DNA of 64,000 bases from Leclercia sp. 29361 (GTDB lineage: Bacteria > Pseudomonadota > Gammaproteobacteria > Enterobacterales > Enterobacteriaceae), in the NCBI RefSeq assembly GCF_011290365.1, contig NZ_CP049786.1, forward strand, positions 744,001-808,000, written 5' to 3'. The translations under genes were made by a program, and so were the position numbers. Of this stretch, positions 53,609 to 62,820 are shown in pieces; positions within the stretch are counted from its first letter, which is position 1; every line of letters starts with the position of its first letter. A model generated the notes under the pieces. The model had not been told where the DNA came from. It saw only the letters and a list, made by a program, of their open reading frames with translations, and searched no databases.

Positions 53609-55318
53609 TTAATGTGTCAGGGTTGCCGTAGATTCCGGGATGCTCTTAACCGGGGCGGCGACAGGGAGATAGTGCTGCTCAGCGCTCTTCGCCCACTGCT
53701 GGTAGCGCTGATAAAGCTGTTCAAAACGTTGCGCCTGCTGTGGGCGCGGCTGCAGGATGCTTTCCACCTGGCTCGCCATATGCTGCTGCGCCGTCGGGAT
53801 ATCGGCATGGACTCCCGCCGCGACCGCGGCGAAGATCGCCGCGCCCAGGGCACAGCACTGATCGGAGGCGACAATCTGCATCGGACGGTTCAGCACGTCG
53901 CAGCAGGCCTGCATGATCACCGGGTTCTTACGGGCGATACCGCCCAGGGCCATCACCTCATTAACGGCGATCCCCTGCTCGGTAAAACACTCCATGATGG
54001 CGCGTGCGCCAAAGGCGGTGGCGGCCACCAGCCCGCCGAACAGCGCCGGGGCGTCGGTGGCGAGGTTCAGATCGGTAATAACGCCTTTCAGACGCTGGTT
54101 GGCGTTCGGCGTGCGGCGACCGTTAAACCAGTCGAGCACCACCGGGAGATGCTCCAGCGACGGATTCCTGGCCCAGGCTTCGGTGAGCTGCGGCAGAATT
54201 TGTTTCTTGCTGGCGTCAATCTGGGTTTTCAGTTCCGGGTGCGCAGCGGCCAGCTGATCCAGCGGCCAGCCAAGCACCCTGCCAAACCAGGCGTAGATGT
54301 CGCCAAAGGCGGACTGACCCGCCTCGAGGCCAATAAAGTCAGGTACCACGCTGCCGTCCACCTGGCCGCAGATACCTTTCACGGCGCGGTCGCCGACGCT
54401 GGCTTTGTCGGCGGTCAGAATGTCGCAGGTGGAGGTGCCGATCACTTTCACCAGCGTATTTGGCTGAGCACCGGCGCCGACCGCGCCCATATGGCAGTCA
54501 AATGCGCCGCCGGAGATCGCCACCTGCTGCGGCAGGCCCAGACGTTCTGCCCACTCGGCGCAGAGCGTGCCCACCGGGATATCGGCGGTCCAGGTGTCGG
54601 TAAACAGCGGGTAGTCGAGATTCTGGTTGATGATCGGGTCGAGCTCGTCAAAGAAGGCGGCAGGTGGCAGGCCACCCCAGCTCTCATGCCAGAGGGATTT
54701 ATGCCCGGCGCTGCAGCGGCCGCGGCGGATATCCTGCGGGCGCGTGGTGCCGGAGAGCAGGGCCGGAACCCAGTCGCACAGCTCAATCCACGATACCGCC
54801 GCCTCGGCAACGCGCTGATCCTCACGGGTAACGTGCAGGATCTTCGCCCAGAACCATTCGCTGGAGTAGATGCCGCCGATGTAGCGGGAGTAGTCGCTTT
54901 TGCCGGGCTGATGGCACAAACGGGTGATGGCTTCGGCTTCTTCCACCGCGGTATGGTCTTTCCACAGCACGAACATGGCGTTCGGGTTGTCGGCAAACTC
55001 CGGACGCAGGGCCAGCACCTGGCCGTCGGCATCAATCGGGGCCGGGGTGGAGCCGGTGCTGTCCACGCCGATGCCGACGATCTGGCTGCGCTGTACTTCG
55101 CTTAACTCTGCCAGCACGGTTTTGATCGCCGCTTCCATCGACTCGATGTAGTCGCGTGGGTGGTGGCGGAACTGATTGTTCGGCGCATCGCAGAAGCGCC
55201 CCTCCTGCCAGCGTGGGTACCACTCAACGCTGGTCGCTATCTCCTGACCCGTTGTGCACTCCACTGCCAGGGCGCGTACTGAGTCACTGCCAAAATCGAG
55301 GCCAATCGCAATTGCCAT
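53609..55318 (-). CDS. araB: L-ribulokinase
   Basis: Phosphorylates L-ribulose to L-ribulose 5-phosphate; FGGY-family kinase. It has 569 residues. The N-terminal phosphate loop is [17 protein letters not shown], and the C-terminal FGGY region has [18 protein letters not shown]. It is the first gene of araBAD. TGGAGCAACACC precedes the ATG. Transcription is driven by the AraC/CRP-controlled promoter just upstream. Confidence 0.98.
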   Translation of the reverse strand: MAIAIGLDFGSDSVRALAVECTTGQEIATSVEWYPRWQEGRFCDAPNNQFRHHPRDYIESMEAAIKTVLAELSEVQRSQIVGIGVDSTGSTPAPIDADGQVLALRPEFADNPNAMFVLWKDHTAVEEAEAITRLCHQPGKSDYSRYIGGIYSSEWFWAKILHVTREDQRVAEAAVSWIELCDWVPALLSGTTRPQDIRRGRCSAGHKSLWHESWGGLPPAAFFDELDPIINQNLDYPLFTDTWTADIPVGTLCAEWAERLGLPQQVAISGGAFDCHMGAVGAGAQPNTLVKVIGTSTCDILTADKASVGDRAVKGICGQVDGSVVPDFIGLEAGQSAFGDIYAWFGRVLGWPLDQLAAAHPELKTQIDASKKQILPQLTEAWARNPSLEHLPVVLDWFNGRRTPNANQRLKGVITDLNLATDAPALFGGLVAATAFGARAIMECFTEQGIAVNEVMALGGIARKNPVIMQACCDVLNRPMQIVASDQCCALGAAIFAAVAAGVHADIPTAQQHMASQVESILQPRPQQAQRFEQLYQRYQQWAKSAEQHYLPVAAPVKSIPESTATLTH

Positions 55319-55653
55319 GGTGTTGCTCCATCAAAAAACAGATATGCATGAACATTAGAGAGTGAGGGGGAAAATCGTCAGGCAGGATCCGCTAATCTTA
55401 TGGATGATTTTGCTGTGACATGGGAAAGTGTGACGCCGTGCAAATAATCGATGTGGACATTTCTGCCGTGGTTATAGACACTTTTGTTACTGCCGACCCG
55501 CTCGATGTTACGGTTAAATCGCAACGGAAGCGTTAAGATGGCGGACCTAAAAGCGGGCTGATACCTTTTCGTTCTTTGACTGGCCCGTTTTTATGCCGCT
55601 TTTGTTGATATGGACAAATGGTTTCCTTCAGGACCGTCAGGAGTACAGACAAT
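55319..55653. promoter_or_regulatory. araBAD-araC control region with I1, I2, CRP, O1 and O2 sites
   Basis: No gene here. On the minus strand, I1 is CAGCAAAATCATCCATA (55415-55399) and I2 is TAGCGGATCCTGCCTGA (55394-55378), nearly the E. coli half-sites. The araB -10 is TAATGT (55357-55352). A CRP-like site TTTGCACGGCGTCACACTT lies at about 55445-55427, and O1 spans about 55450-55486. O2, AAACCATTTGTCCATA, is at 55624-55609 in the araC leader. The TCCATA ends of I1 and O2 are 210 bp apart, the loop length known from E. coli. Confidence 0.9.
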
Positions 55654-56499
55654 ATGGCTGAAACGCAAAGTGATCCCCTGCTGCCGGGCTACTCGTTTAA
55701 CGCGCATCTGGTGGCGGGGCTGACGCCCATCGAGGCCGACGGCTATCTCGATTTTTACGTTGACCGACCACTGGGGATGAAGGGTTATATCCTCAACCTG
55801 ACCGTGCGCGGGGAGGGGGTGATCAAGAATGGCGATCGGACCTTCGTCTGCCGTCCGGGGGATATTTTGCTCTTCCCGCCGGGGGAGATTCACCACTACG
55901 GTCGCCATCCTGACGCCCGGGAGTGGTATCACCAGTGGGTCTACTTCCGCCCCCGCGCCTACTGGCATGAGTGGCTGGCCTGGCCGTCGATGTTTGCCCA
56001 TACCGGCTTTTATCGCCCGGATGAGGTTCATCAGCCGCAGTTTCGTGAGCTCTTTGCCCAGATTATCGAGGCCGGACAGGCGGGAGGGCGCTATGCCGAA
56101 CTGCTGGCGATCAACCTGCTGGAGCAGCTCCTGCTGCGCCGGATGGAGGCGATCAACGAATCCCTGAACCCGCCGCTGGATCACCGGGTGCGCGAAGCCT
56201 GCCAGTACATCAGCGATCATCTGGCGGACAGCCAGTTTGATATCGCCAGCGTCGCCCAGCACGTCTGCCTGTCGCCGTCGCGTCTGTCGCATCTGTTCCG
56301 CCAGCAGCTGGGGGTGAGTGTCCTGAGCTGGCGCGAGGATCAGCGTATCAGCCAGGCCAAGCTGCTGCTCAGCACCACCCGGATGCCGATTGCTACCGTC
56401 GGACGCAACGTCGGCTTTGAGGATCAGCTCTATTTCTCACGGGTGTTTAAAAAATGTACCGGGGCCAGCCCGAGCGAATTTCGCGCAGGCTGTGAATAG
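55654..56499 (+). CDS. araC: Arabinose regulator AraC
   Basis: Dual regulator of ara genes: loops DNA and represses without arabinose, activates with it. It has 281 residues: arm and arabinose-binding cupin (1-170, with [16 protein letters not shown]) and two C-terminal helix-turn-helix motifs ([40 protein letters not shown]). The frame is open from 55618, but ATG 55654 ([16 protein letters not shown]) follows CAGGAGTACAGAC. It ends at EFRAGCE, about eleven residues shorter than K-12 AraC. Confidence 0.98.
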   Translation: MAETQSDPLLPGYSFNAHLVAGLTPIEADGYLDFYVDRPLGMKGYILNLTVRGEGVIKNGDRTFVCRPGDILLFPPGEIHHYGRHPDAREWYHQWVYFRPRAYWHEWLAWPSMFAHTGFYRPDEVHQPQFRELFAQIIEAGQAGGRYAELLAINLLEQLLLRRMEAINESLNPPLDHRVREACQYISDHLADSQFDIASVAQHVCLSPSRLSHLFRQQLGVSVLSWREDQRISQAKLLLSTTRMPIATVGRNVGFEDQLYFSRVFKKCTGASPSEFRAGCE

Positions 56500-56628
56500 A
56501 AGGTAAATAAAACTAAACATATTCGCTGAATGCCGTTCACACCCGGTAAACTATTCAGACAATTGTTGTCTTGACGCAGCAGGCCTCTGTTCGCAGAATC
56601 CCTGCTTCGCCACCTGACCGGAACTGTT

Positions 56629-57396
56629 ATGCAGGCATTGCTGGAACATTTCATTACCCAGTCCGTTACTTACTCGCTTATCGCTGTGGCGTTAGTGGCC
56701 TTTCTTGAATCCCTGGCGCTGGTCGGACTGATTTTACCCGGCACGGTGATGATGAGCGGGCTCGGCGCGCTGATCGGCAGCGGCGAGGTGAACTTCTGGC
56801 AGGCGTGGCTGGCGGGGATCGTCGGGTGTCTGCTGGGGGACTGGATCTCATTCTGGCTGGGCTGGCGCTTTAAAAAACCGCTCCACCGCTGGTCGTTCAT
56901 GAAGAAGAACAAAGCCCTGCTCGATAAAACCGAGCACGCCCTGCATCAGCACAGCATGTTTACCATTCTGGTGGGCCGCTTTGTCGGCCCGACGCGTCCC
57001 CTGGTGCCGATGGTGGCGGGGATGCTGGATCTGCCGGTGACCAAGTTCATCGTGCCGAACCTGCTGGGTTGCCTGTTCTGGCCACCGATCTACTTCCTGC
57101 CGGGCATTCTGGCCGGGGCGGCCATCGATATTCCTGCCGGGGTGCAGAGCGGCGGCTTTAAGTGGCTGCTGCTGGCAACCGCGCTGCTGCTGTGGCTGGC
57201 GGCCTGGCTCTGTTGGCGGCTGTGGCGCAGCGGAACGGCCTCCGCGGATCGTCTGAGCACTTACCTGCCGCGCGCGCGCTTATTCTGGGTAGCGCCCGTC
57301 ACCCTGGGGATTGCCGTAGTGGCGCTGGTGGCCCTGGTTCGCCATCCTCTGATGCCGGTCTACGGTGAGATTTTATTGAAGGTCGTCAGCCGCTGA
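56629..57396 (+). CDS. yabI: DedA-family membrane protein YabI
   Basis: A 255-residue inner-membrane protein of the DedA family, which is thought to act in lipid (undecaprenyl phosphate or phospholipid) flipping and envelope homeostasis. Signature motifs are FLESLALVGLILPGTVMM and GRFVGPTRPLVPMVAGML. It lies between araC and the convergent thiQ, with six bases between stop codons. The short repeat CTGAC TATC GTCAG overlaps both stops. Confidence 0.95.
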   Translation: MQALLEHFITQSVTYSLIAVALVAFLESLALVGLILPGTVMMSGLGALIGSGEVNFWQAWLAGIVGCLLGDWISFWLGWRFKKPLHRWSFMKKNKALLDKTEHALHQHSMFTILVGRFVGPTRPLVPMVAGMLDLPVTKFIVPNLLGCLFWPPIYFLPGILAGAAIDIPAGVQSGGFKWLLLATALLLWLAAWLCWRLWRSGTASADRLSTYLPRARLFWVAPVTLGIAVVALVALVRHPLMPVYGEILLKVVSR

Positions 57397-57402
57397 CTAT
57401 CG

Positions 57403-58098
57403 TCAGTGGATCCCCAGCAGGCGCGATGCGCTGGCCTTGCCGCTCACCAGCTGTTCCGTATCGCCGTCCCAGGCGATACGGCCATCGGCAATCACCACAG
57501 ACCGATGAGCGATTTTAAGCGCATCTTCCACGCTGTGGGACACCATCAGCATCGTCAGGTTCTGGCGTTCACACACCTCTTTGACCAGCAGCAGCATCTC
57601 CTGACGTAATGCCGGATCGAGCGCCGAAAAGGGCTCATCCAGCAGCAGAATCGGCTGCTCGCGTACCAGACAGCGTGCCAGTGCGACGCGCTGGCGCTGG
57701 CCGCCGGAGAGCTCGCCCGGCAACCGCTCCAGCAGATCGCCAATCCCCATTTGCGCCGCGATATCGCTCAGCTTCTGCTGTTGTCCGGCGTTCAGCCGGA
57801 GACCCGGATGCATGCCGAGGCCGATATTCTGGCGCACGGTCAGGTGGGTAAAGAGATTGTTTTCCTGAAACAGCATCGACACCGGGCGCGCAGCAGGCGG
57901 CGTGTGGGTATGATCATGGCCCTCAATGGTAATTTGGCCGTTGGCCGGTTGCAGAAAACCGGCCACCAGATTGAGCAACGTGCTTTTCCCCGCCCCGCTG
58001 GGGCCGAGCACGGCGATCAATTCCCCCTGGCGCACGGACAGGGTGAAGCGCATCGGCAGGTGCTGATAAAGCCAGGTTACATCAGTGAGAGTTAGCAT
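57403..58098 (-). CDS. thiQ: Thiamine ABC importer ATP-binding protein ThiQ
   Basis: ATPase of the thiamine/TPP importer ThiBPQ, 231 residues. It has Walker [20 protein letters not shown], signature [16 protein letters not shown], Walker [13 protein letters not shown]. The frame is open to 58290, but ATG 58098 ([16 protein letters not shown]) gives the family start; it overlaps the thiP 3' end by 17 nt. It is the last gene of the operon. Confidence 0.97.
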   Translation of the reverse strand: MLTLTDVTWLYQHLPMRFTLSVRQGELIAVLGPSGAGKSTLLNLVAGFLQPANGQITIEGHDHTHTPPAARPVSMLFQENNLFTHLTVRQNIGLGMHPGLRLNAGQQQKLSDIAAQMGIGDLLERLPGELSGGQRQRVALARCLVREQPILLLDEPFSALDPALRQEMLLLVKEVCERQNLTMLMVSHSVEDALKIAHRSVVIADGRIAWDGDTEQLVSGKASASRLLGIH

Positions 58099-59692
58099 CA
58101 CGCCCCGGGAGTTTTTCGATAACGGTAAATAACGCAAAGCACAGCAGCAACAGCAGCAGTGCCGTGACGGCACCGTCCTGGCTGCGATACGAGCCGATCT
58201 GCTGATACAGCCAGAACGGCAGGGTGCGGAAATCATCATTGCCAAACAGCGCCACCACCCCGAAATCACCGATCGACAGCACGCAGGCAAAGGCCAGCGC
58301 CTGCGCCAGGGGGCGTTTCAGGGCGCGGAGTTCTACCACCCTCAGCCGCTGCCAGCCGTGCATGCCCAGCGAATCGCAGAGCAGGGTGTAGCGGGCGCTG
58401 AGATCGCGCATCGGGTTTTCCAGCACCTTCAGCGCATACGGAATGGCCATCAGGGCGTTGGTGAAGATGACGATGCCATCGGCGGATTCCGGCAGGCCGA
58501 TAGTGCTGTTGAACAGCAGGAAAAACCCGCTCGCCAGCACAATGCCAGGCATCGCCAGGATCAGCATCCCGCTGAGATCCAGCGCCTGCCCAGCCACCTT
58601 TGCCTGACGGGCATATAGCTCCCGGCTGGTCCACAGCAGCATCATGGTCAGCACCACGCAGAGCAGCCCCGCCCCCAGGGCAATGCGCAGCGAGGTGCCG
58701 AGCGCCTGCCACAGCACCGGCTGTTGCAGCACCGACAGCAGGTTAAGATTCAGGCCATCCACCACTACCGCCAGCAGCGGCGGGAGTAACAGCAGCAGAG
58801 CGAGAGTGATCAGCAGGCCATCGGTCAGACGGCTGCGCAGGCTGTCCTGCGGATCGCGCCAGCCGGTAAGCTGGCTACTGCCCACGGCGATGGCTTTACC
58901 CAGCCGCTGGCTTAGCATCACCAGCCCCAGGCAGCAGACCATCTGCACCATCGCCAGCAGCGCCGCCCGGCCCGGATCGTAGTCGTAGCTCAGGGCCTGA
59001 TAGATGGCGAGCTCAATGGTGGTGGCCTGCGGCCCGCCGCCCAGCGAGAGCACGGTGGCGAAGCTGGCAAAGCAGAGCATAAAGATCAGCGCGGCAACGG
59101 GCGGAATTTGACGGCGCAGCCACGGCCACTCTACGAAGCGGAAAAAGGACCAGCCGCGCATCCCGAGCTGAGCGGCCAGCTGGCGCTGCTCGCCAGGGAT
59201 ATTCTCCAGCGCCTGCAGCAGCAGCCGCGTCGCCATCGGCATGTTGAAAAAGATGTGCGCCAGCAGGATGCCCTGCAGGCCATAAGGGGAGAAGGTCCAC
59301 TCCAGCCCGAGGGCCTGACAGAGTGCGGCAAGCCAGCCCTGGCGTCCGTAGACGCTGAGGATGCCGAATATCGCCACCAGCACCGGCAGGATCAGGGTCA
59401 TGGCGCACAGGCGCAGCAGCGCCTGCCGTCCGGGGAACCGGCGCCGGTAGAGGGCGCGGGCAAGGAAAATAGCGGGTACCACGGAGAGCAGGGCGGAAAG
59501 AAACGCCTGCCAGAACGAGAAGCGGATGACGTGCCACAGATAGCTGTCGTGCAGCAGCGCCGTGACGTCGGTGGCTGGCGCGTTAAACCACAGCGCCAGA
59601 AATGCTCCCAGGGCGACGGTCACCATCAGGATGGCGGCGATCAGCCCCGGGAGTAACCAGCCGGCGATCAGCGGCTGACGGCGCGTTGCCAT
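58082..59692 (-). CDS. thiP: Thiamine ABC importer permease ThiP
   Basis: Inner-membrane subunit of the thiamine importer, 536 residues with about twelve membrane segments in two homologous halves. Each half has an ATPase-contact loop ([20 protein letters not shown] and [20 protein letters not shown]). It overlaps thiB by 25 nt and thiQ by 17 nt, so the operon is translated as a coupled unit. Confidence 0.97.
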   Translation of the reverse strand: MATRRQPLIAGWLLPGLIAAILMVTVALGAFLALWFNAPATDVTALLHDSYLWHVIRFSFWQAFLSALLSVVPAIFLARALYRRRFPGRQALLRLCAMTLILPVLVAIFGILSVYGRQGWLAALCQALGLEWTFSPYGLQGILLAHIFFNMPMATRLLLQALENIPGEQRQLAAQLGMRGWSFFRFVEWPWLRRQIPPVAALIFMLCFASFATVLSLGGGPQATTIELAIYQALSYDYDPGRAALLAMVQMVCCLGLVMLSQRLGKAIAVGSSQLTGWRDPQDSLRSRLTDGLLITLALLLLLPPLLAVVVDGLNLNLLSVLQQPVLWQALGTSLRIALGAGLLCVVLTMMLLWTSRELYARQAKVAGQALDLSGMLILAMPGIVLASGFFLLFNSTIGLPESADGIVIFTNALMAIPYALKVLENPMRDLSARYTLLCDSLGMHGWQRLRVVELRALKRPLAQALAFACVLSIGDFGVVALFGNDDFRTLPFWLYQQIGSYRSQDGAVTALLLLLLCFALFTVIEKLPGRDANSH

Positions 59693-60651
59693 TCACTGAC
59701 CCAGGCGGCACGTTTCCCGGCCACTTCTTGCGGAGAGTATTCCAGCGCGGTTTGCGGTTTGACCAGGCTGTCGAAACCGGCCGGTAAAGCGACGTCAGTC
59801 ACCGGGTACATCCAGTTGCCGGTTGGGATCGTATTCTGGAACGACGGCGAGACCATAAATTTCAGGAACTTCTCCGCCAGTTCCGGCTGTTTGCTGGCAT
59901 AGGTCCGGGCGGCGACTTCAACCTGCAGGTAGTGACCTTCGGCAAAATCAGCGGCGGCGTAGTTCTCTTTTTTCTCCGAAATAATGTGGTATGCCGGAGA
60001 GGTGGTATAGCTCAGCACCAGGTCGCTTTCGCCTTTCAGGAACAGCCCGTAGGCCTCGCTCCAGCCTTTGGTGACGGTAACGGTTTTGGCGGCCAGTTTC
60101 TGCCAGGCTTCCGGGGTCTTGTCCCCGTACACTTTTTGCATCCACAGCAGCAGACCCAGCCCCGGGGTGCTGGTGCGCGGATCTTCGTAGATCACGCGCC
60201 ATTTCTGGTCGCTCTCAACCAGCTCTTTCAGGCTCTTCGGCGGGTTTTTCAGCTTGTTTTTGTCATACACGAAGGCGAAGTAGCCATAGTCGAAGGGTAC
60301 AAAGGTATCGTTCTTCCAGCCGCCAGGAACCTTAACCGCATCGGTTGCCACGCCGCTTTTGGCGAACAGCCCGGTTTGCGTAGCCGCTTCCAGCAGGTTG
60401 TTATCGAGACCCAGCACCACGTCGGCTTTGCTGTTCTTACCTTCCATCCGCAGGCGGTTGAGCAGCGAGACGCCATCTTCCAGCGCCACGAATTTCAGCT
60501 CGCAGTTGCAGTCGGCTTCGAAGGCTTTTTTGACCGCCGGGCCAGGGCCCCAGTCGGCGGCGAAGGAGTCGTAGGTGTAGACCGTCAGGACAGGACTGGC
60601 AACGGCAGGCAGCGCAATGAGCGCCAGCAGGGGAAGAACAGTTTTGAACAC
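59668..60651 (-). CDS. thiB: Periplasmic thiamine-binding protein ThiB
   Basis: Binds thiamine, TMP and TPP in the periplasm for ThiPQ. It has 327 residues: signal peptide ending PAVAS, then PVLTVYTYDSFAADWGPG, the family start. The start codon is GTG at 60651 behind AGAGGTGCAAA; the longer frame to 60702 lacks a ribosome site and would run into the riboswitch platform. It is first in thiBPQ, controlled by the TPP riboswitch just upstream. Confidence 0.96.
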   Translation of the reverse strand: MFKTVLPLLALIALPAVASPVLTVYTYDSFAADWGPGPAVKKAFEADCNCELKFVALEDGVSLLNRLRMEGKNSKADVVLGLDNNLLEAATQTGLFAKSGVATDAVKVPGGWKNDTFVPFDYGYFAFVYDKNKLKNPPKSLKELVESDQKWRVIYEDPRTSTPGLGLLLWMQKVYGDKTPEAWQKLAAKTVTVTKGWSEAYGLFLKGESDLVLSYTTSPAYHIISEKKENYAAADFAEGHYLQVEVAARTYASKQPELAEKFLKFMVSPSFQNTIPTGNWMYPVTDVALPAGFDSLVKPQTALEYSPQEVAGKRAAWVSEWQRAVSR

Positions 60652-60680
60652 TTTGCACCTCTGTATGTGAGAGTGGCAAA

Positions 60681-60783
60681 GGATTTTGAGCGACAGCCTC
60701 AAATCCCTTCGCCGGCGTTATCCGGATCAGGTTCGACGGGTATTTTCTCAGCACACGCTTGCGCGCAGCACCCCGTTGAGAAC
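60681..60783 (-). promoter_or_regulatory. TPP riboswitch (THI element) of thiBPQ
   Basis: Reading the minus strand from 60783: CGGGGTGC, then GCTGAGAAAATACCCG, GAACCTGATCCGGATAACGC and GGCGAAGGGA, the conserved THI-box blocks in order. The K-12 equivalent is also known as SroA. Its last strand overlaps a hairpin with arms GGATTTGAG (60706-60698) and CTCAAAATCC (60690-60681) followed by TTT, a likely expression platform in which ligand binding changes thiB expression. Confidence 0.92.
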
Positions 60784-60821
60784 GACGGTATTGTAATGAT
60801 TTGGTGAATATTACGAAAGTG

Positions 60822-62477
60822 TTAAGGTTCCGGCGGTGCAAACCACGCCGATTTAAAGTCAAACCAGCCCAGGGTATTCATGCGTAAACCGCGCATACTG
60901 CGCTGCCCCTGGATCATCAGCCAGTGGTGGATCAGCGGGACAATCGCCTGCTGGGACAGTAGCTGCTGGCACCAGACGGCAAGGTTCATCTCGCCCGCAC
61001 GCCACTGGGCGGCGTCCTGCTGCCAGTCGCGGGGAATACAGTGCTGCAGGAGCGGGACTTCATACAGATGCGAGAACAGCGAGAAGTCGAGGGGCAGGGT
61101 GAAGTTAACGCTGTTGAGCCAGATATCGCTCACCGTCTCGCCGCGATGCCACTCCTCATAGCTGACTTCCTGAATGTTTAACGTCACCTGCTCGGCGGCC
61201 AGAAGCTCGCTCATCATTCGGGCGATCACCCGGTGCTCGATATGTTCGCGGTAGAAGGTCAGGGTGAGGCTCTCCAGCCCGGCCGGTTTGTCGCCGCGTC
61301 CCGGGCGGGCGTGGTGCCAGCGCGGCAGCAGGCCATACGCCGGGAACCAGTAGGATTGATATACCTCCTCGGCCTGGTAGATCAGGTTCGCCGGGGAGAG
61401 GATCCGGCTTACCCACTGCCGCACCTCTGCGCTGGCGCCGCGGTGGGAGCGGGCGTCGAACAGCAGATAGTAGCAGCCCTCTTCCAGCCGGCTCTCCACC
61501 GCTTTCTCGCCCTCGGTGGGCCCTTCCAGCGTCAGGCCGACGCTCAGCTCTTCGTTGATATCCGGCAGTACCCAGACGTTGACCTCATCAATCAGCGCCC
61601 GGTAACCAAAGTAGTCATCGAAGGCGCGGATCTTCAGCTGGTTATTGTTGTTGCGGGAGACCGCATACGGCCCGGTGCCCACCGGCTGGCTGGCAAAGTT
61701 GTGCATCGATTCCCACTCGCGCGGCAGGATCATCGACGGTACATATCCCAGCAACCATGGCAGCCAGCGGTCGGGCTGCGAGAGCTGAATATCCAGGGTC
61801 CAGGCGGTGGGGGACTGGACCCGGGTAATGTGTGAATAGAGGGGCAGCTCGCGGGCGCGCTGCAGGGTGGCAATGACGTCGGCCATCTCCAGCTCACGTC
61901 CATGATGAAAATGGATGCCGGGCCGCAAGAAAAAGCGCCAGTGCAACGGGGAAAGTTGCTGCCAGTGGTGGGCAATATCGGCTTCCAGTTCCCCGTTTTC
62001 CTCATTTATGCGCGTCAGGCCACTAAAGATCTGCCGTGCCATATGGGTTTCGGAGCGCCGTAGTGCGCTGCCCGGTAACAGGTTTTTCATCGGGCGATAG
62101 TAGAGCACCCGCAGGATATGCCTGCCCTGGCGAAAGCTGCGGCCCAGGTGGGAGACCAGCATCTGGCGTACCGCGGCCTTGTCACCCACCAGCTGCACCA
62201 GTTGCTCGATGCGATCCTGCTCGAGGAGATCTTCTGCCCGCTGCTGCTGCAGGGCGAGGCCGGTGTAAAGGAAGGTGAGGCGGGAACGTTTGCCGCGCCC
62301 GGCTTCGGCCTCCCAGCTCAGCCAGCCCTGTTGCTGCATGGTATTAAGCAGGGTGCGCATATGACGGCGCGAACAGTTGAGCAGCTCGGCCAGTTCGCTG
62401 AGCGTGGTCTCCTGGGGTTGGCCGTCACAGCACTGCCACAGGCGGATGAATTGTTGTTGCAGACGACCAGAGGGCAT
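60822..62477 (-). CDS. sgrR: Sugar-phosphate stress regulator SgrR
   Basis: Transcription factor that activates sgrS when sugar phosphates build up, and represses its own gene. It has 551 residues: an N-terminal winged helix (about 1-115, [20 protein letters not shown]) and a large C-terminal solute-binding-like domain (SBP_bac_5 type) that may sense a small molecule. It is divergent from SgrS with only 67 nt between, the known arrangement. Confidence 0.96.
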   Translation of the reverse strand: MPSGRLQQQFIRLWQCCDGQPQETTLSELAELLNCSRRHMRTLLNTMQQQGWLSWEAEAGRGKRSRLTFLYTGLALQQQRAEDLLEQDRIEQLVQLVGDKAAVRQMLVSHLGRSFRQGRHILRVLYYRPMKNLLPGSALRRSETHMARQIFSGLTRINEENGELEADIAHHWQQLSPLHWRFFLRPGIHFHHGRELEMADVIATLQRARELPLYSHITRVQSPTAWTLDIQLSQPDRWLPWLLGYVPSMILPREWESMHNFASQPVGTGPYAVSRNNNNQLKIRAFDDYFGYRALIDEVNVWVLPDINEELSVGLTLEGPTEGEKAVESRLEEGCYYLLFDARSHRGASAEVRQWVSRILSPANLIYQAEEVYQSYWFPAYGLLPRWHHARPGRGDKPAGLESLTLTFYREHIEHRVIARMMSELLAAEQVTLNIQEVSYEEWHRGETVSDIWLNSVNFTLPLDFSLFSHLYEVPLLQHCIPRDWQQDAAQWRAGEMNLAVWCQQLLSQQAIVPLIHHWLMIQGQRSMRGLRMNTLGWFDFKSAWFAPPEP

Positions 62478-62544
62478 AAAAGAGGAACTCCTGACAAAAA
62501 ATCAGCAATTTATTAATCCCTATATTAGGCCAATAATCTTCTTC

Positions 62545-62790
62545 GATGAAGCGAGGAGGTGAATATGAAGAGGTCGACCACGAATCAGTTTTACCAACAG
62601 TACTTCTCAGCGACAAAGGGAATGTCCTGGCTGGCCCGCCGGTGTGCAGAGCAGCGGCTGAAAATACTGGAAGATCTGATGCAGTGGGAGGTGACAACGT
62701 CGACCTCGGAACGCTGAATGGCTTCGATCATGTGTGACTGAGTATTGGTGCGAATCACCACGCCAGCAGGTATTATCTGCTGGCTTTTTT
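62545..62790 (+). ncRNA. sgrS: SgrS small RNA
   Basis: Hfq-binding sRNA made under glucose-phosphate stress; base-pairs with ptsG mRNA and others. The approximate 5' end is GATGAAGCGAGGAGG at 62545, by analogy with K-12. The seed GTGTGACTGAGTATTGGTG (62732-62750) equals the K-12 seed as I recall it. Then come a small hairpin TGGTG CGAAT CACCA and the terminator GCCAGCAG GTATTAT CTGCTGGC TTTTTT. It is about 246 nt long and carries sgrT in its 5' half. The exact ends are inferred. Confidence 0.92.
62565..62717 (+). CDS. sgrT: SgrT, inhibitor of glucose transporter PtsG, encoded in SgrS
   Basis: A 50-residue peptide within the SgrS RNA; in E. coli SgrT blocks PtsG (EIICB-Glc) activity directly. 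The start ATG 62565 follows GAGGAGGTGAAT, a very strong site. The conserved part is QYFSATKGMSWLA and RLKILEDLMQWE. It is longer than the 43-residue K-12 peptide at both ends. The stop lies 14 nt before the sRNA seed, so translation and base-pairing use separate segments. Confidence 0.9.
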   Translation: MKRSTTNQFYQQYFSATKGMSWLARRCAEQRLKILEDLMQWEVTTSTSER

Positions 62791-62820
62791 CGTTTTCACT
62801 TGCGCTAAAGGGAACAGGTA

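Noticed and set aside
53603..55105. A 500-codon open frame opposite araB
   Set aside because: Shadow of the GC-rich araB reading frame. No start signals and no recognisable domain.
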